Assembly (NCBI RefSeq): GCF_041438865.1
Contig: NZ_CP109450.1
Coordinates: 496,001-560,000, forward strand
From: Streptomyces sp. NBC_01471
GTDB taxonomy: Bacteria; Actinomycetota; Actinomycetes; Streptomycetales; Streptomycetaceae
Reading direction: 5' to 3'
DNA length: 64,000 nt
Shown: positions 37,966 to 47,356 of the stretch, piece after piece
How the letters are laid out: each line of letters starts with the position of its first letter
How positions within the stretch are numbered: the stretch's first letter is position 1
Made by a program: the position numbers and the translations under genes
The notes under the pieces: generated by a model
Databases searched by the model: none
Seen by the model: only the letters and a program-made list of their open reading frames with translations
Told to the model about the DNA's origin: nothing

Positions 37966-39288
37966 GTGATCGAACCCAACGTTTCAGCAGGCCAGAGCCG
38001 CGCGAGCGGCAACCGGGCCCGGCGGCTGACCCTGCTGCTCACGGCCACCAGCGCCGTCACTGCCGCCAATGTCTATCTCAGTCAGCCGCTCATGGGAGCG
38101 GCGGCCGCGTCGCTCGGGGCCCGGCCCGACGCGCTCGCGGCCGTACCCGTGGCCACCCAGCTCGGCTACGCGGCAGGGATCCTGCTGCTCGTACCGGCCG
38201 GCGACAGCCATGACCGGCGGAAGCTGATCCTCGGACTCGGCACGGCCTCCGCCGTCGCGCTCGCCGGGTGCGCGCTGGCCCCTTCGGTGGGCTGGCTCGT
38301 CGTCGCGTCGTTGGCCGTCGGTCTGCTGTCGCCGGTCCCGCAGCTGGTCACTCCGCTCGCCGTGGCGCTGGCGGGTGACGGGCGGACCGGACCGGGTGCC
38401 GGGCGGATCGTCGGCACGGTGCAGGGCGGCCTGCTGATGGGCGTGCTCGCGTCCCGCGCCTACTCCGGCTCCCTCGCCGAACTGGCGGGCTGGCGTGCCG
38501 TGTTCGGATGCTCCTGCCTGCTGACCCTGCTGCTGGTGCTCGTGCTGCGCCGGGCCCTGCCGTACGTCCCGGTCTCCAGCGGCGGGGCCTCGTACCGGGC
38601 CACCCTCTCCTCGCTGCCGCGGCTGTTCCTGGCCCATCCGCTGGTCCGGCGCATCACCGTGTCGGGGGCGCTGGTCGGTATCGCGTTCGGCGCTTTCTGG
38701 ACCACGCTGACCTTCCTCCTTGAGCAGCACTACCGCGTCGGGCCGACCGGCGTCGGGCTGTTCGGTCTTGTCGCGGCGGCCAGTGCTCTCCTCTCGCCGT
38801 TCGCCGGGCGGCTGGCCGACCGGATCGGCCGTCGCGGTGCGCTGGCCGCCCTGATCGGGCTGGTCGTCGCGGGGTGGCTGGTCCTGTTGCCGGGCGGCAC
38901 CCGGTTCTGGTGGCTGGTGGCCGGGGTGGTCGTCCTCGATGTGGGGGTCTGGGGCGGTCAGGCGGTCAGCCAGACCGTGCTCTTCACCCTGGACCCGCGT
39001 ATCCACAGCCGTCTCAACACCCTCTACTTCACCTTCCGTTTTCTCGGGATCGCGCTCGGATCGCTTGCGGGTTCGCTGGCATGGGCGGGCGGCGGCTGGG
39101 CCGCCGTGGTGGCCACAGGAGTCGTCGCGGCCGTGGCCGGTCTGATCGTCGGTGTCCTGCCCGCACGCGAAGGAGACCGCCCGCCCCCTGGTGCGGGAGC
39201 GGGCGGTCCCGGTCGGCCGGTCAGTGAACGGCGGGCGGGGCTGCGGAGGCGTCCGTACCCCAGTCGGACGGCTTGGCTCCGACGGTGA
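37966..39288 (+). CDS. MFS transporter, probable drug/metabolite exporter
   Basis: 440 residues with 12 membrane segments. ANVYLSQPLMGAAAASLG, LLVPAGDSHDRRKLILG (motif A loop between helices 2 and 3) and GRLADRIGRRGALAAL mark a major facilitator of the DHA1-like type. The GTG at 37966 has no clear ribosome binding site. The last 37 residues after VGVLPARE are Pro/Gly/Arg-rich, run through the terminator hairpin of the opposing gene and overlap the GH92 gene by 68 bases, which suggests the original stop was lost. Expression is probably controlled by the divergent AraC protein. Confidence 0.88.
   Translation: MIEPNVSAGQSRASGNRARRLTLLLTATSAVTAANVYLSQPLMGAAAASLGARPDALAAVPVATQLGYAAGILLLVPAGDSHDRRKLILGLGTASAVALAGCALAPSVGWLVVASLAVGLLSPVPQLVTPLAVALAGDGRTGPGAGRIVGTVQGGLLMGVLASRAYSGSLAELAGWRAVFGCSCLLTLLLVLVLRRALPYVPVSSGGASYRATLSSLPRLFLAHPLVRRITVSGALVGIAFGAFWTTLTFLLEQHYRVGPTGVGLFGLVAAASALLSPFAGRLADRIGRRGALAALIGLVVAGWLVLLPGGTRFWWLVAGVVVLDVGVWGGQAVSQTVLFTLDPRIHSRLNTLYFTFRFLGIALGSLAGSLAWAGGGWAAVVATGVVAAVAGLIVGVLPAREGDRPPPGAGAGGPGRPVSERRAGLRRRPYPSRTAWLRR
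39175..39208. terminator. Hairpin at the convergent MFS / GH92 ends
   Basis: GACCGCCCGC and GCGGGCGGTC pair over 10 bp. The hairpin lies 12 bases past the GH92 stop on the minus strand and inside the 3' part of the MFS frame. Confidence 0.65.
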
Positions 39289-41563
39289 AGGAGAGGGTGC
39301 GGCCCGAGCGGATCTCGTCGGTGGTGAGATACGTCTTCGCGTGGACGGCGCCGTCCACGGCGGCCGACTGGATGTACCGGTCGGTGTCGGAGGCTCCCGG
39401 CGCCTTCACCGTGAAGCCGCCGTTCGGGTAGTAGCGGCGGTCGAGCTTCAGATCGACGCGCTGGAAGGCGGGCGTCGACAGACCCCAGGTGTCGGTGCCG
39501 GGCTGGACCGGGAAGACACCGATGGAGGACAGGACGTTCCAGGCGGACATGGTGCCCAGGTCGTCGTTGCCCGTCATACCGGTCGGAGCGTCCGTGAAGA
39601 GCGTCAGCGCGGCGTGGACCACATCGGTCGTCTTCCACGGCTGGCCGGTGGAGAGATAGGTGTACGGGGCGATCAGGTCGGGCTCGTTCTGCGGGTTGTA
39701 CTTGTCCGCGTTGTAGTAGTCGTACGGGCCGTTGACCCACACGTCGGTGGCCGTCTTCGCCGGGTCGGCGAGCAGCTGGTCGTAGGCGAAGAAGGAGTCG
39801 AGGCGCTTGTTGGCCGCGTCCTTGCCGCCGATCAGGTCCACCATGCCGGACAGGTCCTGCGGGACCATCCACTGGTACTGCCAGGCCGTGCCCTCGTGGA
39901 AGCCCTCGCCCTGCGCCGGGTCGGCGGGTCCGGTGAAGTTCCCCTTCTCGTCACGGGCCCGGAAGAATCCGGTCGAGGGGTCGAAGATGTTGCGGTAGCT
40001 CTGAGCGCGGGCCGCGTAGCGCATGGCGTCCGCCTTGTGTCCGAGGTCGCCCGCCATCTGACCGAGCATGGCGTCGGAGAGCGCGTACTCCAGGGTGGCC
40101 GATGCACCGTGGTCGAAGTCCGAGTCGCCGGGCTTCACATGGGTGCGGTCCTTGATGTACGGCGCGAAACCGTCCTTCAGATACTGGACGTTGGCCTCAC
40201 GGCCGACCGCCGGGGAATCGGCCGGCGGGGTCCCGTCGGCGTTCTTCTTGAGGGCGCGGTAGGCCTGCTCCTCGTACCCCTTGAGCAGCCCCTGCCGGTA
40301 GGCGTTGGTGAGGAAGGGGGTGACCGGGTCACCCGTCATGATGTTCGTCTCGACCGTGCCGTAGCCCCACTTGGGCAGCCAGCCGCTCTGCTCGTCGATC
40401 TTCAGTACGGAGATCGCCATGTTCCTCTCCTCGCGCGGGGCGAGGAGGGAGAGCAGCTGGGTCTGGGTGCGGTAGGTGTCCCACAACGACCAGTTCTGGT
40501 AGTAGTCGAACCCCTTGGCCCGGTGGATCTTCTGGTCCCAGCCCGTGTACCGGCCGTCGGCGTCGCTGCCGATGTTGGGCGCGAGGAACGACCGGTAGAG
40601 CGAGGAGTAGAAGGTACGGCGCTGGGTGTCGCTGCCGCCCTGCGCCCGGACGTCGTCGAGCCGGTCCTCCCAGCTCGTCTGCGCCGCGCGCCGGACACGG
40701 TCGAAGCTCTTGCCGCCCTCGGCGCGCAGATTGCGGGCCGCGCCCGTCGCGTCGACGTAGCTGATGGCCGTGGTGGCTTCGACCGTGCGGTCCTTCGACG
40801 TGTCGAAGCGCACCCAGGCGCCGTTGCCGCCGGTCCCGGTGGACTTCCGTGAGCCCTTGGTGACGGTGCCGTCCTTCCAGGTGCCCGAGGTGGTGAAGGG
40901 CCGGTCGAAGTGCGTGACGGTGTACAGGGTGTACGGCTTGGTGTCCTGGCAGAATCCGCTGCCCGTGATGGCGGTGCGGATGGTGCGCGAGTCGAGGACC
41001 TCGACGGAGGTGGAAACCGTCTTGTGCAGCGACTGGCCCGCGTTCAGCAGGACGTTGGCCTTGTCGGTGGCGGGGAAGGTGTAGCGCTGCACCCCGGTGC
41101 GCCTGGTCGCGGTGAGTTCGGCGGTGATGCCGGAGTCGAGGCCGACCTTGTAGTAGCCGGGGCTCGCCTTCTCGGTGTCGTGGCTGAACTTCGCCGCGTA
41201 CTTGGCGTAGTCGGTCTCGGTGACGTCGCCGGTGGTCGGCAGGGTGGGCAGATCACCGCCGAGGCCGCAGCCCACCCCCGAGATGTGCACGCTGGAGAAG
41301 CCGCGGATCTCGTTCTGGGCGTGGTCGTAGCCGGTGTTGTGCCCGGTGTCCGGCGAGAGCTGGACCATCCCGAAGGGCACCGCCGCGCCCGGGTAGGTGT
41401 TCCCTTCGTTCTCCGTGCCGATGAACGGGTTGACGAGATCGGTCAGTTGACCGCCGTGACGGGCGCCGGCGGCCCCGGCCGCCGGCACGGCGAGAACCCC
41501 GCCGATGAGCGCGGCGGCGGCAACGGCCGTCCCTGCGCCGCGCAGCCGTTGTGTCCAGTACAT
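39221..41563 (-). CDS. Secreted alpha-mannosidase (GH92)
   Basis: 780 residues with a Sec signal (GTAVAAAALIGGVLAVPAAG). GH92 hallmarks: DLVNPFIGTENEGNTYPGAA and PFGMVQLSPDTG at the mature start, GFSSVHISGVGCG, then YYQNWSLWDTYRTQTQLLSLL, a late GNDDLGTMSAWNVLSSIGVFPVQPG and ending in a beta domain. These calcium-dependent exo-enzymes trim alpha-1,2/1,3-linked mannose from N-glycans and fungal mannans outside the cell. GGAGGTCTCC precedes the ATG. It stands beside other glycan-active genes but no CAACGTTG operator was found before it. Confidence 0.94.
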   Translation of the reverse strand: MYWTQRLRGAGTAVAAAALIGGVLAVPAAGAAGARHGGQLTDLVNPFIGTENEGNTYPGAAVPFGMVQLSPDTGHNTGYDHAQNEIRGFSSVHISGVGCGLGGDLPTLPTTGDVTETDYAKYAAKFSHDTEKASPGYYKVGLDSGITAELTATRRTGVQRYTFPATDKANVLLNAGQSLHKTVSTSVEVLDSRTIRTAITGSGFCQDTKPYTLYTVTHFDRPFTTSGTWKDGTVTKGSRKSTGTGGNGAWVRFDTSKDRTVEATTAISYVDATGAARNLRAEGGKSFDRVRRAAQTSWEDRLDDVRAQGGSDTQRRTFYSSLYRSFLAPNIGSDADGRYTGWDQKIHRAKGFDYYQNWSLWDTYRTQTQLLSLLAPREERNMAISVLKIDEQSGWLPKWGYGTVETNIMTGDPVTPFLTNAYRQGLLKGYEEQAYRALKKNADGTPPADSPAVGREANVQYLKDGFAPYIKDRTHVKPGDSDFDHGASATLEYALSDAMLGQMAGDLGHKADAMRYAARAQSYRNIFDPSTGFFRARDEKGNFTGPADPAQGEGFHEGTAWQYQWMVPQDLSGMVDLIGGKDAANKRLDSFFAYDQLLADPAKTATDVWVNGPYDYYNADKYNPQNEPDLIAPYTYLSTGQPWKTTDVVHAALTLFTDAPTGMTGNDDLGTMSAWNVLSSIGVFPVQPGTDTWGLSTPAFQRVDLKLDRRYYPNGGFTVKAPGASDTDRYIQSAAVDGAVHAKTYLTTDEIRSGRTLSFTVGAKPSDWGTDASAAPPAVH

Positions 41564-41644
41564 GGGTGGAGACCTCCACGAGTAGGAAGGGCGAACCAGG
41601 CGTGTCCGGGTCTGGGGGGGGCGGTCGGGATGGAGAGCGCGGGA

Positions 41645-43409
41645 TCAGGAGACGCTGAGCGAGACGAGCGTCGCGTCGCCGTGGCGCCAGCCGGGGACGG
41701 CAAGGGCAACATAACGGGCGGAACCGTCCGTGCTCAGTCCGCTCTCGTGACCACGGCGGGTGAGTTCACCCGCCGGCCGGTAGCCGGTACCGTCGGCGCT
41801 CAGCTCCGCGTGCGCGACCGGTGTCCGGCCACCGGTCCACGCGGCCCGCACCGCGCTCACCCGCCGCACGGAACCGAGGTCGACCACCATCCGGCCGCCG
41901 GGCCCCGGCGTCCACGACGTGTGGCGTGCCCCGTCGACCGCGGCCGCCGGGTCCGACATGCCCGGCGGGAGCGGAGCGGTCGGGAAGGTGGTCCGGCCCA
42001 GCGCGGCATCGGTGAGCGGGTACGGGATGACTCCCGCGACCCTGACCTCGTACCGGCGTCCGGAGCGCAGGGTCACCCGGGCACTTCGGCCGCCGGGAGC
42101 GGTGACGGTGTAGCGGGCGCACCGGGGCGCCGGTGCGGGCGCGCCACTCGTGCAGCAGATAGCTGATGGCGATCTCGGCGCGGGCCTCGGGCTCGTACTT
42201 GGGCTCCCCGGAGAACTTCGCCATCCGGTACTGCGGCGGATACGCCTGGTACGCCAGGAGCCGGCCGGCCAGCGCGGCTTCCGCGCGGGCCGCAGCCCGG
42301 TCCCCGGCGACCTGGGCGAGGAAGGCGAGCGGAATGACATCGCGTCCGTACAGGTGCTCGCGGTCCTCGACCATCGGCATCAGCGGTTCGCCCGCGTCGC
42401 TCATCACCATGAGCAGGGTCTCCCAGAGCGGGCCGGCGTTCGGCTGGGCGGTGAGGACCTCGGGCAGCGGTTGTCCCGCGGTGATGAAGTGGGCGGCGTT
42501 GCGGCCCGATGTGCGCCACAGTTCGGCCTGGTAGTGCGGCCCGAACGAGCCGTGGTTCTCGACGATGAAGGTGTCGTACAGGTTCTGCGCGGTGTTGTCG
42601 CCGACCGGGACGCCGTCCACCCGGGCCGGGTTGGCGAGGTCGGCGGCGGGCAGCCCGGCCTCGTTGCGGCTCCAGCGGCCGAACGCGGCGCGCCAGTCGT
42701 CCCGTTGGGGGTCGCCGGGTGCCCAGGCGATTCCCGGTGCGAGCGACTGGGCGTAGACGCCCATCTCCTCCAGTTTGGTGTCGCCCTGGAAGCCACCGGA
42801 GGCACCGTGCGGGGTCCAGCTGCCCGACCCGGGGTCGTCGCCGGTGCCGAGGGCGGTCGTGTACCGGGCCTGGGCACGGGCGATGGTGTCGACGTTGCGC
42901 CGGGTCTCCGCGTCGAGGCTTGTCCAGAGCAGCCGGGCGGCGAGGATGAAGTACGACTGGAAGGTGGTGTCGAAGAAGAGCGTGCGACCCCATTCGGTGC
43001 CACCGGTGAGCCGGTTGGACGCGGCGAAGTGCCGGATCGTGGCGAGGGTCCGCGTGCGCAGGGTCTCCCGGTCCGTCCCGGCGGCGTCGGCATCGTAGTG
43101 TCCGCGCGTCAGCAGGACCGCGTTGCCCAGGACGACGGCGAAGCCGAAGTCGGTGGCGGTGTAGTGGCCGGACTGCGCGTCCCACTGGGTCTCGGACCAG
43201 CGGGTGTGGGCGAGCAGGACCCGGTAGTAGGTGCCGGCCACCGCGTCGGGGGGATCCGGGTGCCCGGGCTGTGCGCCCCGGGCGGGCCGGCCGCTGTCCG
43301 CTGCGGCGGGTGGCGCGCCCGTGACCAGCGGAGCGGCCGCCAACGCGGCCGACAGGCCGAGCAGTTGGGCGAATCGGCGTCGGCTCGGTTCGTACGGGTG
43401 GTGCGACAC
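41645..43409 (-). pseudogene. Frameshifted secreted protein with C-terminal discoidin domain
   Basis: The gene begins at GTG 43409 (GGAGGCGGAG upstream) with a twin-arginine signal (RRRFAQLLGLSAALAAAPLV), then about 390 residues of a helical domain (HTRWSETQWDAQSGHYTATD, TEWGRTLFFDTTFQSYFILA, NHGSFGPHYQAELWRTSGRN) that resembles alpha/alpha-barrel glycan enzymes. Near 42115-42140 the frame shifts by one base; the other frame continues with RYTVTAPGGRSARVTLRSG, SWTPGPGGRMVVDLGSVRRV and ends at 41645 as a discoidin (F5/8 type C) sugar-binding domain. A GGGG run at 42124-42127 is a candidate site. Either a sequencing error or a true lesion. Confidence 0.75.
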
Positions 43410-43426
43410 GCCGCTCCGCCTCCCTG

Positions 43427-43438
43427 GACAACGTTGTC
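43427..43438. promoter_or_regulatory. CAACGTTG operator before the discoidin-domain gene
   Basis: GACAACGTTGTC is a perfect 12-bp palindrome 17 bases upstream of the GTG at 43409. Related sites precede the GH2 gene and the sugar importer, pointing to the LacI-family regulator at 47357-48406. Confidence 0.65.
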
Positions 43439-43473
43439 AGAACGCGATCATTGTTGGTTCCTGTCGGGCTCGC

Positions 43474-43701
43474 GTCAAGAGTTCCGACCGGACCACGCTG
43501 GAGATGACCAATCCCGAGATGGCGATGGCTCTCACCGCCGACATGCTCATCGGCTCGCTCGCCGTACCCGTCGACGGGCCACGCGCGTGGGACGAGAAGC
43601 TCTCGATGACCTGGAACGTCACCGACGAGGGCCGCACCTGGCACCTGCTGCTGCCCAACGGGGCCCTCACCCACCGCAGCACCGACACCGCGTCAGCAGC
43701 C
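43474..43701 (+). pseudogene. Remnant of an alkyl sulfatase C-terminal domain
   Basis: An open stretch of about 75 codons without a start reads TTLEMTNPEMAMALTADMLI, GSLAVPVDGPRAWDEKLSMT, WNVTDEGRTWHLLLPNGALTHRS, which is the SCP2-like C-terminal domain of metallo-beta-lactamase-fold alkyl sulfatases (SdsA1/BDS1 type). Those enzymes are over 600 residues; the catalytic part is absent and the remnant is cut at the start of the TRIC-like gene. It is a relic of a deletion. Confidence 0.65.
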
Positions 43702-43705
43702 GGCG

Positions 43706-44532
43706 ATGGGGCCCGTCGGCTTCGGATCCTTCGCATTCACCGGTGGGGGCACGTTCATCAACCTGGTCGCTGCCACCACCAACGCCCTCAACGGCGCGCT
43801 GCTCGCCCGCCGCCCGGACCACTACAAGAACTTCACGGTGGTCGGCATCCTGCTGATGGCGCTGCTCGGCGGCATCGGTGGCGGAGTGAGCCGCGACGTA
43901 CTGGTGGGTCGCGTCCCTGCGGCGCTGACCAACTCGTCGCACATCGCCCTGTGCCTGCTCGCCGGGTTCGTCGGCTACCACCTGGCCTACGACAAAGGGC
44001 AGCTGTTCCGCGAAGGGCTCTTCCAGTTCGTCACCTCCTTCGCGCTGCCCTGGTACGCCATCGTCGGCGCGCAGACCGGCGTGGATGTCGGCCTGCCGGT
44101 CCTGGGATCCCTCGCCCTCGCCGTCGTGGGCCCCACCACCGGGCGCTTCCTCATCGACATCTCCTGCGGTGTCCCGCCCAAGCAGTTCGTCCGGGCGAGT
44201 GGTCCGTGGCCATCGCCGCGCTGACCGGAGCGGTGTGGATCGCCCTCGACCAGGCGGGGCTGCCGCGCGCCGCGAGCGCGCCGCTCGCCTTCCTGGCGGG
44301 TTTCACGATCCGCCTCACCGCCCTGTACCGGGCCTGGGAGGAACCGCTGGCCGCCGAACCGGTCGGCGTCTACCGCCACGACGACGGCCGCCCGCTCCTC
44401 GGCCGCAAGATCGCGGGCAGATCCACCCGCGAACTGCGGCTGCTCGGTCTGACGGTCGAACCCCACGAGGAGCCCGGCGCCGGCGCACCGTCCGGCAGGC
44501 CGGCACAGAGCGACCGTCACGACCAGTCGTGA
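43706..44532 (+). pseudogene. Frameshifted TRIC-type (UPF0126) cation channel gene
   Basis: From ATG 43706 the product reads FINLVAATTNALNGALLARR, GILLMALLGGIGGGVSRDVL and DISCGVPPKQFVR, a glycine-rich membrane protein of the trimeric intracellular cation channel family. At about 44191-44195 one base appears lost in a CCGGG run: the frame then ends at 44224, while the next frame continues with GEWSVAIAALTGAVWIALDQ, LAFLAGFTIRLTALYRAWEE and ends at 44532 after a hydrophilic tail. Restoring one base would give about 275 residues. The start may also be abnormal, since it lies directly after the alkyl sulfatase relic. Confidence 0.75.
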
Positions 44533-44558
44533 CATGAGCGGCCGGGCAGGCTCCAGGA

Positions 44559-44584
44559 GCCCCGGACCACACGCGGTCCGGGGC
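44559..44584. terminator. Bidirectional terminator between TRIC-like and GH2 genes
   Basis: GCCCCGGACC and GGTCCGGGGC pair perfectly over 10 bp around a 6-base loop, between two convergent stop codons at 44532 and 44596. Confidence 0.75.
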
Positions 44585-44595
44585 CCCCGGACCGG

Positions 44596-47223
44596 TCAGG
44601 AGGCCGGGCACCCTGCCGGAACCGCCTGTGACGCGTCGTGGATCAGCGCGTCCTGGGCGGCCTTGACCCGCTTCACATCGGGCTTGACGATCTTCCGGTC
44701 GTAGGTCATCAGCCCGTTCAACTCGCCCTCCACATCGGAGATCTGGGTGTAGACGGCGCCGTTGCTGCCCTGGCAGGCGAGCTTGCGCACCTCGTCGAGC
44801 TTGGCGAGGTAGTCGTCGGTGTACGTGGCCGGGTCGACCGCGACGTACGACTGCTGCACCGCCCAGGCGTGCCCGGGAACGGCCAGCCCGAGTCCGCCGT
44901 ACTCACCGCTGACCAGCGCGCGTCTCCCGTCGGGCGCCGGCAGGGCCGGGCTCGGATAGCCGTGCTCGTCGATGATGTCGCCAGTGCCGCCGTCGGCTCC
45001 CAGGTTGATGCCGGACATGCTGTTGACCAGCCGCGTCGGGTCCCACGCCTTGGCCTGGTCGGCGATGCGCGCCATGTCGTACTGGCCCCAGCCCTCGTTG
45101 AACGTCACCCACATGACGACCGACGGGTGACTGCTGTGCTGGTCGATCATCTGCTTCATCTCGTGCTCGTACTCGGTGCGGGCGGCCGGGGACGGGTTGG
45201 TGCCCGCCTCCATGGCCGGCATGTCCTGCCAGACCATCAGACCGAGCTTGTCCGCCCAGTAGAACCAGCGGTCCGGTTCGACCTTGATGTGCTTGCGGAC
45301 CGCGTTGAAACCCATCGCCTTGTGCATCTTGAGGTCGTACGCGAGGGCTTCGTCGGTCGGCGCGGTGTGCAGGCCGTCCGGCCAGAATCCCTGGTCGAGG
45401 GTGGCCATCATGAAGACCGGCTTGCCGTTCAGGACGGTGCGCGGGGTGCCGTTCACCTTCTCGACCGCGATCGAGCGCATTCCGAAGTAGCTGCCGACCC
45501 GGTCGGATCCCACGGTGACCTTGAGCTGGTAGAGGTGTGGATCGTCCGCGGACCAGAGGTGCGGCTTGGGCACGGGTACGTCCAGTGCGGCGCCGGTACG
45601 GCCGGTGGCGGTGCCCACCTTGCGCTTCCCGTCGTATGCCGTGGCCGTGACGGGCACCCCGCTGCGGACGCCCTGCACATCGACGGCCACCTTCTGCGCC
45701 GTGATGTCCGGGGTGAGCTTGAGCGAGTCCGCGTGGTCGGCAGCGACCGGCTCCATCCACACGGTCTGCCAGATGCCGGACGACGGCGTGTACCAGATGC
45801 CGCTCGGGTCGAGGCGCTGCTTGCCCATGGGCGGATTCTCGCCGCCCTTGGCGTCGGTCGGGTCGTAGACCCCGACGATCACTTCCTGAGTGCGGCCCGG
45901 CTTCAGCGCGTCGGTGATGTCCGCGCCGAACTTGTCGTAGCCGCCCTTGTGTTCGGTGACCTTCGTGCCGTTGACGTACACCTCGGCCTGCCAGTCGACC
46001 GCCCCGAAATTGAGCTGGAGCCGCTTGCCGGAGCCGACCTTCCAGCCCTTGGGCACGGTGAACGTACGCCGGTACCACATCCGGTCCTCGTGCCGCTCCA
46101 CCCCGGAGAGCTGCGACTCCACCGGGTACGGAACGAGGATCTTCTCCGCGAGCTTCTTCCCGACCGGCGGCTTCTCGCCCGCCTTCGCGGCGGCGAACTG
46201 CCAGCTGCCGTTGAGGTTCCGCCAGTCGTCACGGGTGAGCTGGGGCCTCGGGTACTCGGGGTGGGCGTTGGAGGGGCTGACGTCGTCGGCCCACTTGGTG
46301 CGCAGTTCGTACTCGGAGTTGTTGGCACCGCTCGACCAGAAGGCTCCGACCGCCTTGCCGTCCTGGCCCTTCAGCGCACCCTGTCCGTCGTAGCTGACGT
46401 CCGCGAGACCATTGGCTCCGCCGCCCTTCTTGCCGACGACGGGTTGCCTGAGTGCGACCGTGAGGCTGTGCGCGTCGGCGGGGTCCGCCTTGACGGCGCC
46501 GAGCGGCCAGGTCGCGCCGCCTATGACGGCATCGAGATGGCCCGCCAGCCGGGCGGGCGGGGGCGCGAGCTTCTGCGCGAAGTCCAGCTTGAGGGTGCGG
46601 CCGGACTTCAGGACGGTGGCGGCGATGGCACCGTCGTAGTCGTACCCGTCCGGCAGCCGGAACGCCGACTGCGGGACCGGCGTCTTGGTGCCGCCCGGCG
46701 GGGTCCACTTCAGATGGAGATCGGAACCGCCCTCGTGCTCGAAGTACTCGATCTTGATGTCGTAGGCCTTGCCCGCGGTCAACTCGACTGGCTGGGAGGT
46801 CTGTTCCTTCTCCCAGTCGTCGACCCAGTGGTCGATGACGGGTTTCCCGTCGATCCAGAGCCGGAAGCCGTTGTCGCCGATCATCGAGAACGTGTGGGCG
46901 CCGGACTTCTCCGGGACGATCTTCCCCGTCCAGCGGACGCTGTCGTTGTCCGACTGGCCGGTGGCGGACTGGAGCCGTGACTCCAGGGTGGGGAAGTCGA
47001 TGTCCGGATCGAATCCGGTGGCCTTGAGCTGCGCGAAGTCGAAGGCTCCCGGGGCCGATTGGGTGTAGTACTCCCCCTTGAGCCCGTGGGCGGTGACGGC
47101 GGGGCTCGGGTGTGCGGGAGCGGCGGACGCGGCGGGAGCGGCGGACGCGGCCGGTATCGCGGAGAGCCCCGCGAAGCCGGTGACGGCGGCGAGAAGTAGG
47201 GCCAGATTTCTTCTGGTGCGCAC
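44596..47223 (-). CDS. Secreted PA14-GH2 glycoside hydrolase
   Basis: 875 residues. The GTG at 47223 has AAAGGAGGATCC directly upstream, so longer frames are rejected. After a Sec signal ending in an Ala/Pro-rich stretch comes a PA14 carbohydrate-binding domain (about 47-190: GLKGEYYTQSAP, MIGDNGFRLWIDGKPVIDHW, LHLKWTPPGG), a linker domain, then a GH2 enzyme: sugar-binding jelly roll (RMWYRRTFTVPKGW, VYVNGTKVTEHKGGYDKF), Ig-like domain, and barrel with GFNAVRKHIKVEPDRWFYWAD and VTFNEGWGQ, whose Glu is the acid/base, and SGEYGG as probable nucleophile. Beta-galactosidase, glucuronidase or mannosidase activity cannot be told apart. Divergent from the LacI gene, with operators between. Confidence 0.92.
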   Translation of the reverse strand: MRTRRNLALLLAAVTGFAGLSAIPAASAAPAASAAPAHPSPAVTAHGLKGEYYTQSAPGAFDFAQLKATGFDPDIDFPTLESRLQSATGQSDNDSVRWTGKIVPEKSGAHTFSMIGDNGFRLWIDGKPVIDHWVDDWEKEQTSQPVELTAGKAYDIKIEYFEHEGGSDLHLKWTPPGGTKTPVPQSAFRLPDGYDYDGAIAATVLKSGRTLKLDFAQKLAPPPARLAGHLDAVIGGATWPLGAVKADPADAHSLTVALRQPVVGKKGGGANGLADVSYDGQGALKGQDGKAVGAFWSSGANNSEYELRTKWADDVSPSNAHPEYPRPQLTRDDWRNLNGSWQFAAAKAGEKPPVGKKLAEKILVPYPVESQLSGVERHEDRMWYRRTFTVPKGWKVGSGKRLQLNFGAVDWQAEVYVNGTKVTEHKGGYDKFGADITDALKPGRTQEVIVGVYDPTDAKGGENPPMGKQRLDPSGIWYTPSSGIWQTVWMEPVAADHADSLKLTPDITAQKVAVDVQGVRSGVPVTATAYDGKRKVGTATGRTGAALDVPVPKPHLWSADDPHLYQLKVTVGSDRVGSYFGMRSIAVEKVNGTPRTVLNGKPVFMMATLDQGFWPDGLHTAPTDEALAYDLKMHKAMGFNAVRKHIKVEPDRWFYWADKLGLMVWQDMPAMEAGTNPSPAARTEYEHEMKQMIDQHSSHPSVVMWVTFNEGWGQYDMARIADQAKAWDPTRLVNSMSGINLGADGGTGDIIDEHGYPSPALPAPDGRRALVSGEYGGLGLAVPGHAWAVQQSYVAVDPATYTDDYLAKLDEVRKLACQGSNGAVYTQISDVEGELNGLMTYDRKIVKPDVKRVKAAQDALIHDASQAVPAGCPAS

Positions 47224-47256
47224 GGATCCTCCTTTGGTGAGGAAGGGTGGCGGCTC

Positions 47257-47280
47257 GTTGCAACAGTCTGTACAACGTTG
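47257..47280. promoter_or_regulatory. Paired operators between GH2 and LacI genes
   Basis: GTTGCAAC (47257-47264) and CAACGTTG (47273-47280) are two 8-bp palindromes 16 bases apart, in the 133-base divergent region. The second shares its core with sites at 43427 and 48466. Confidence 0.6.
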
Positions 47281-47356
47281 GAAGGAACGGCAGTTGGCAT
47301 GAGAGCACGACTCCTGCCTGCTGTCCAGCGGCAGGACCACTCGGAGGGGAGACTCA

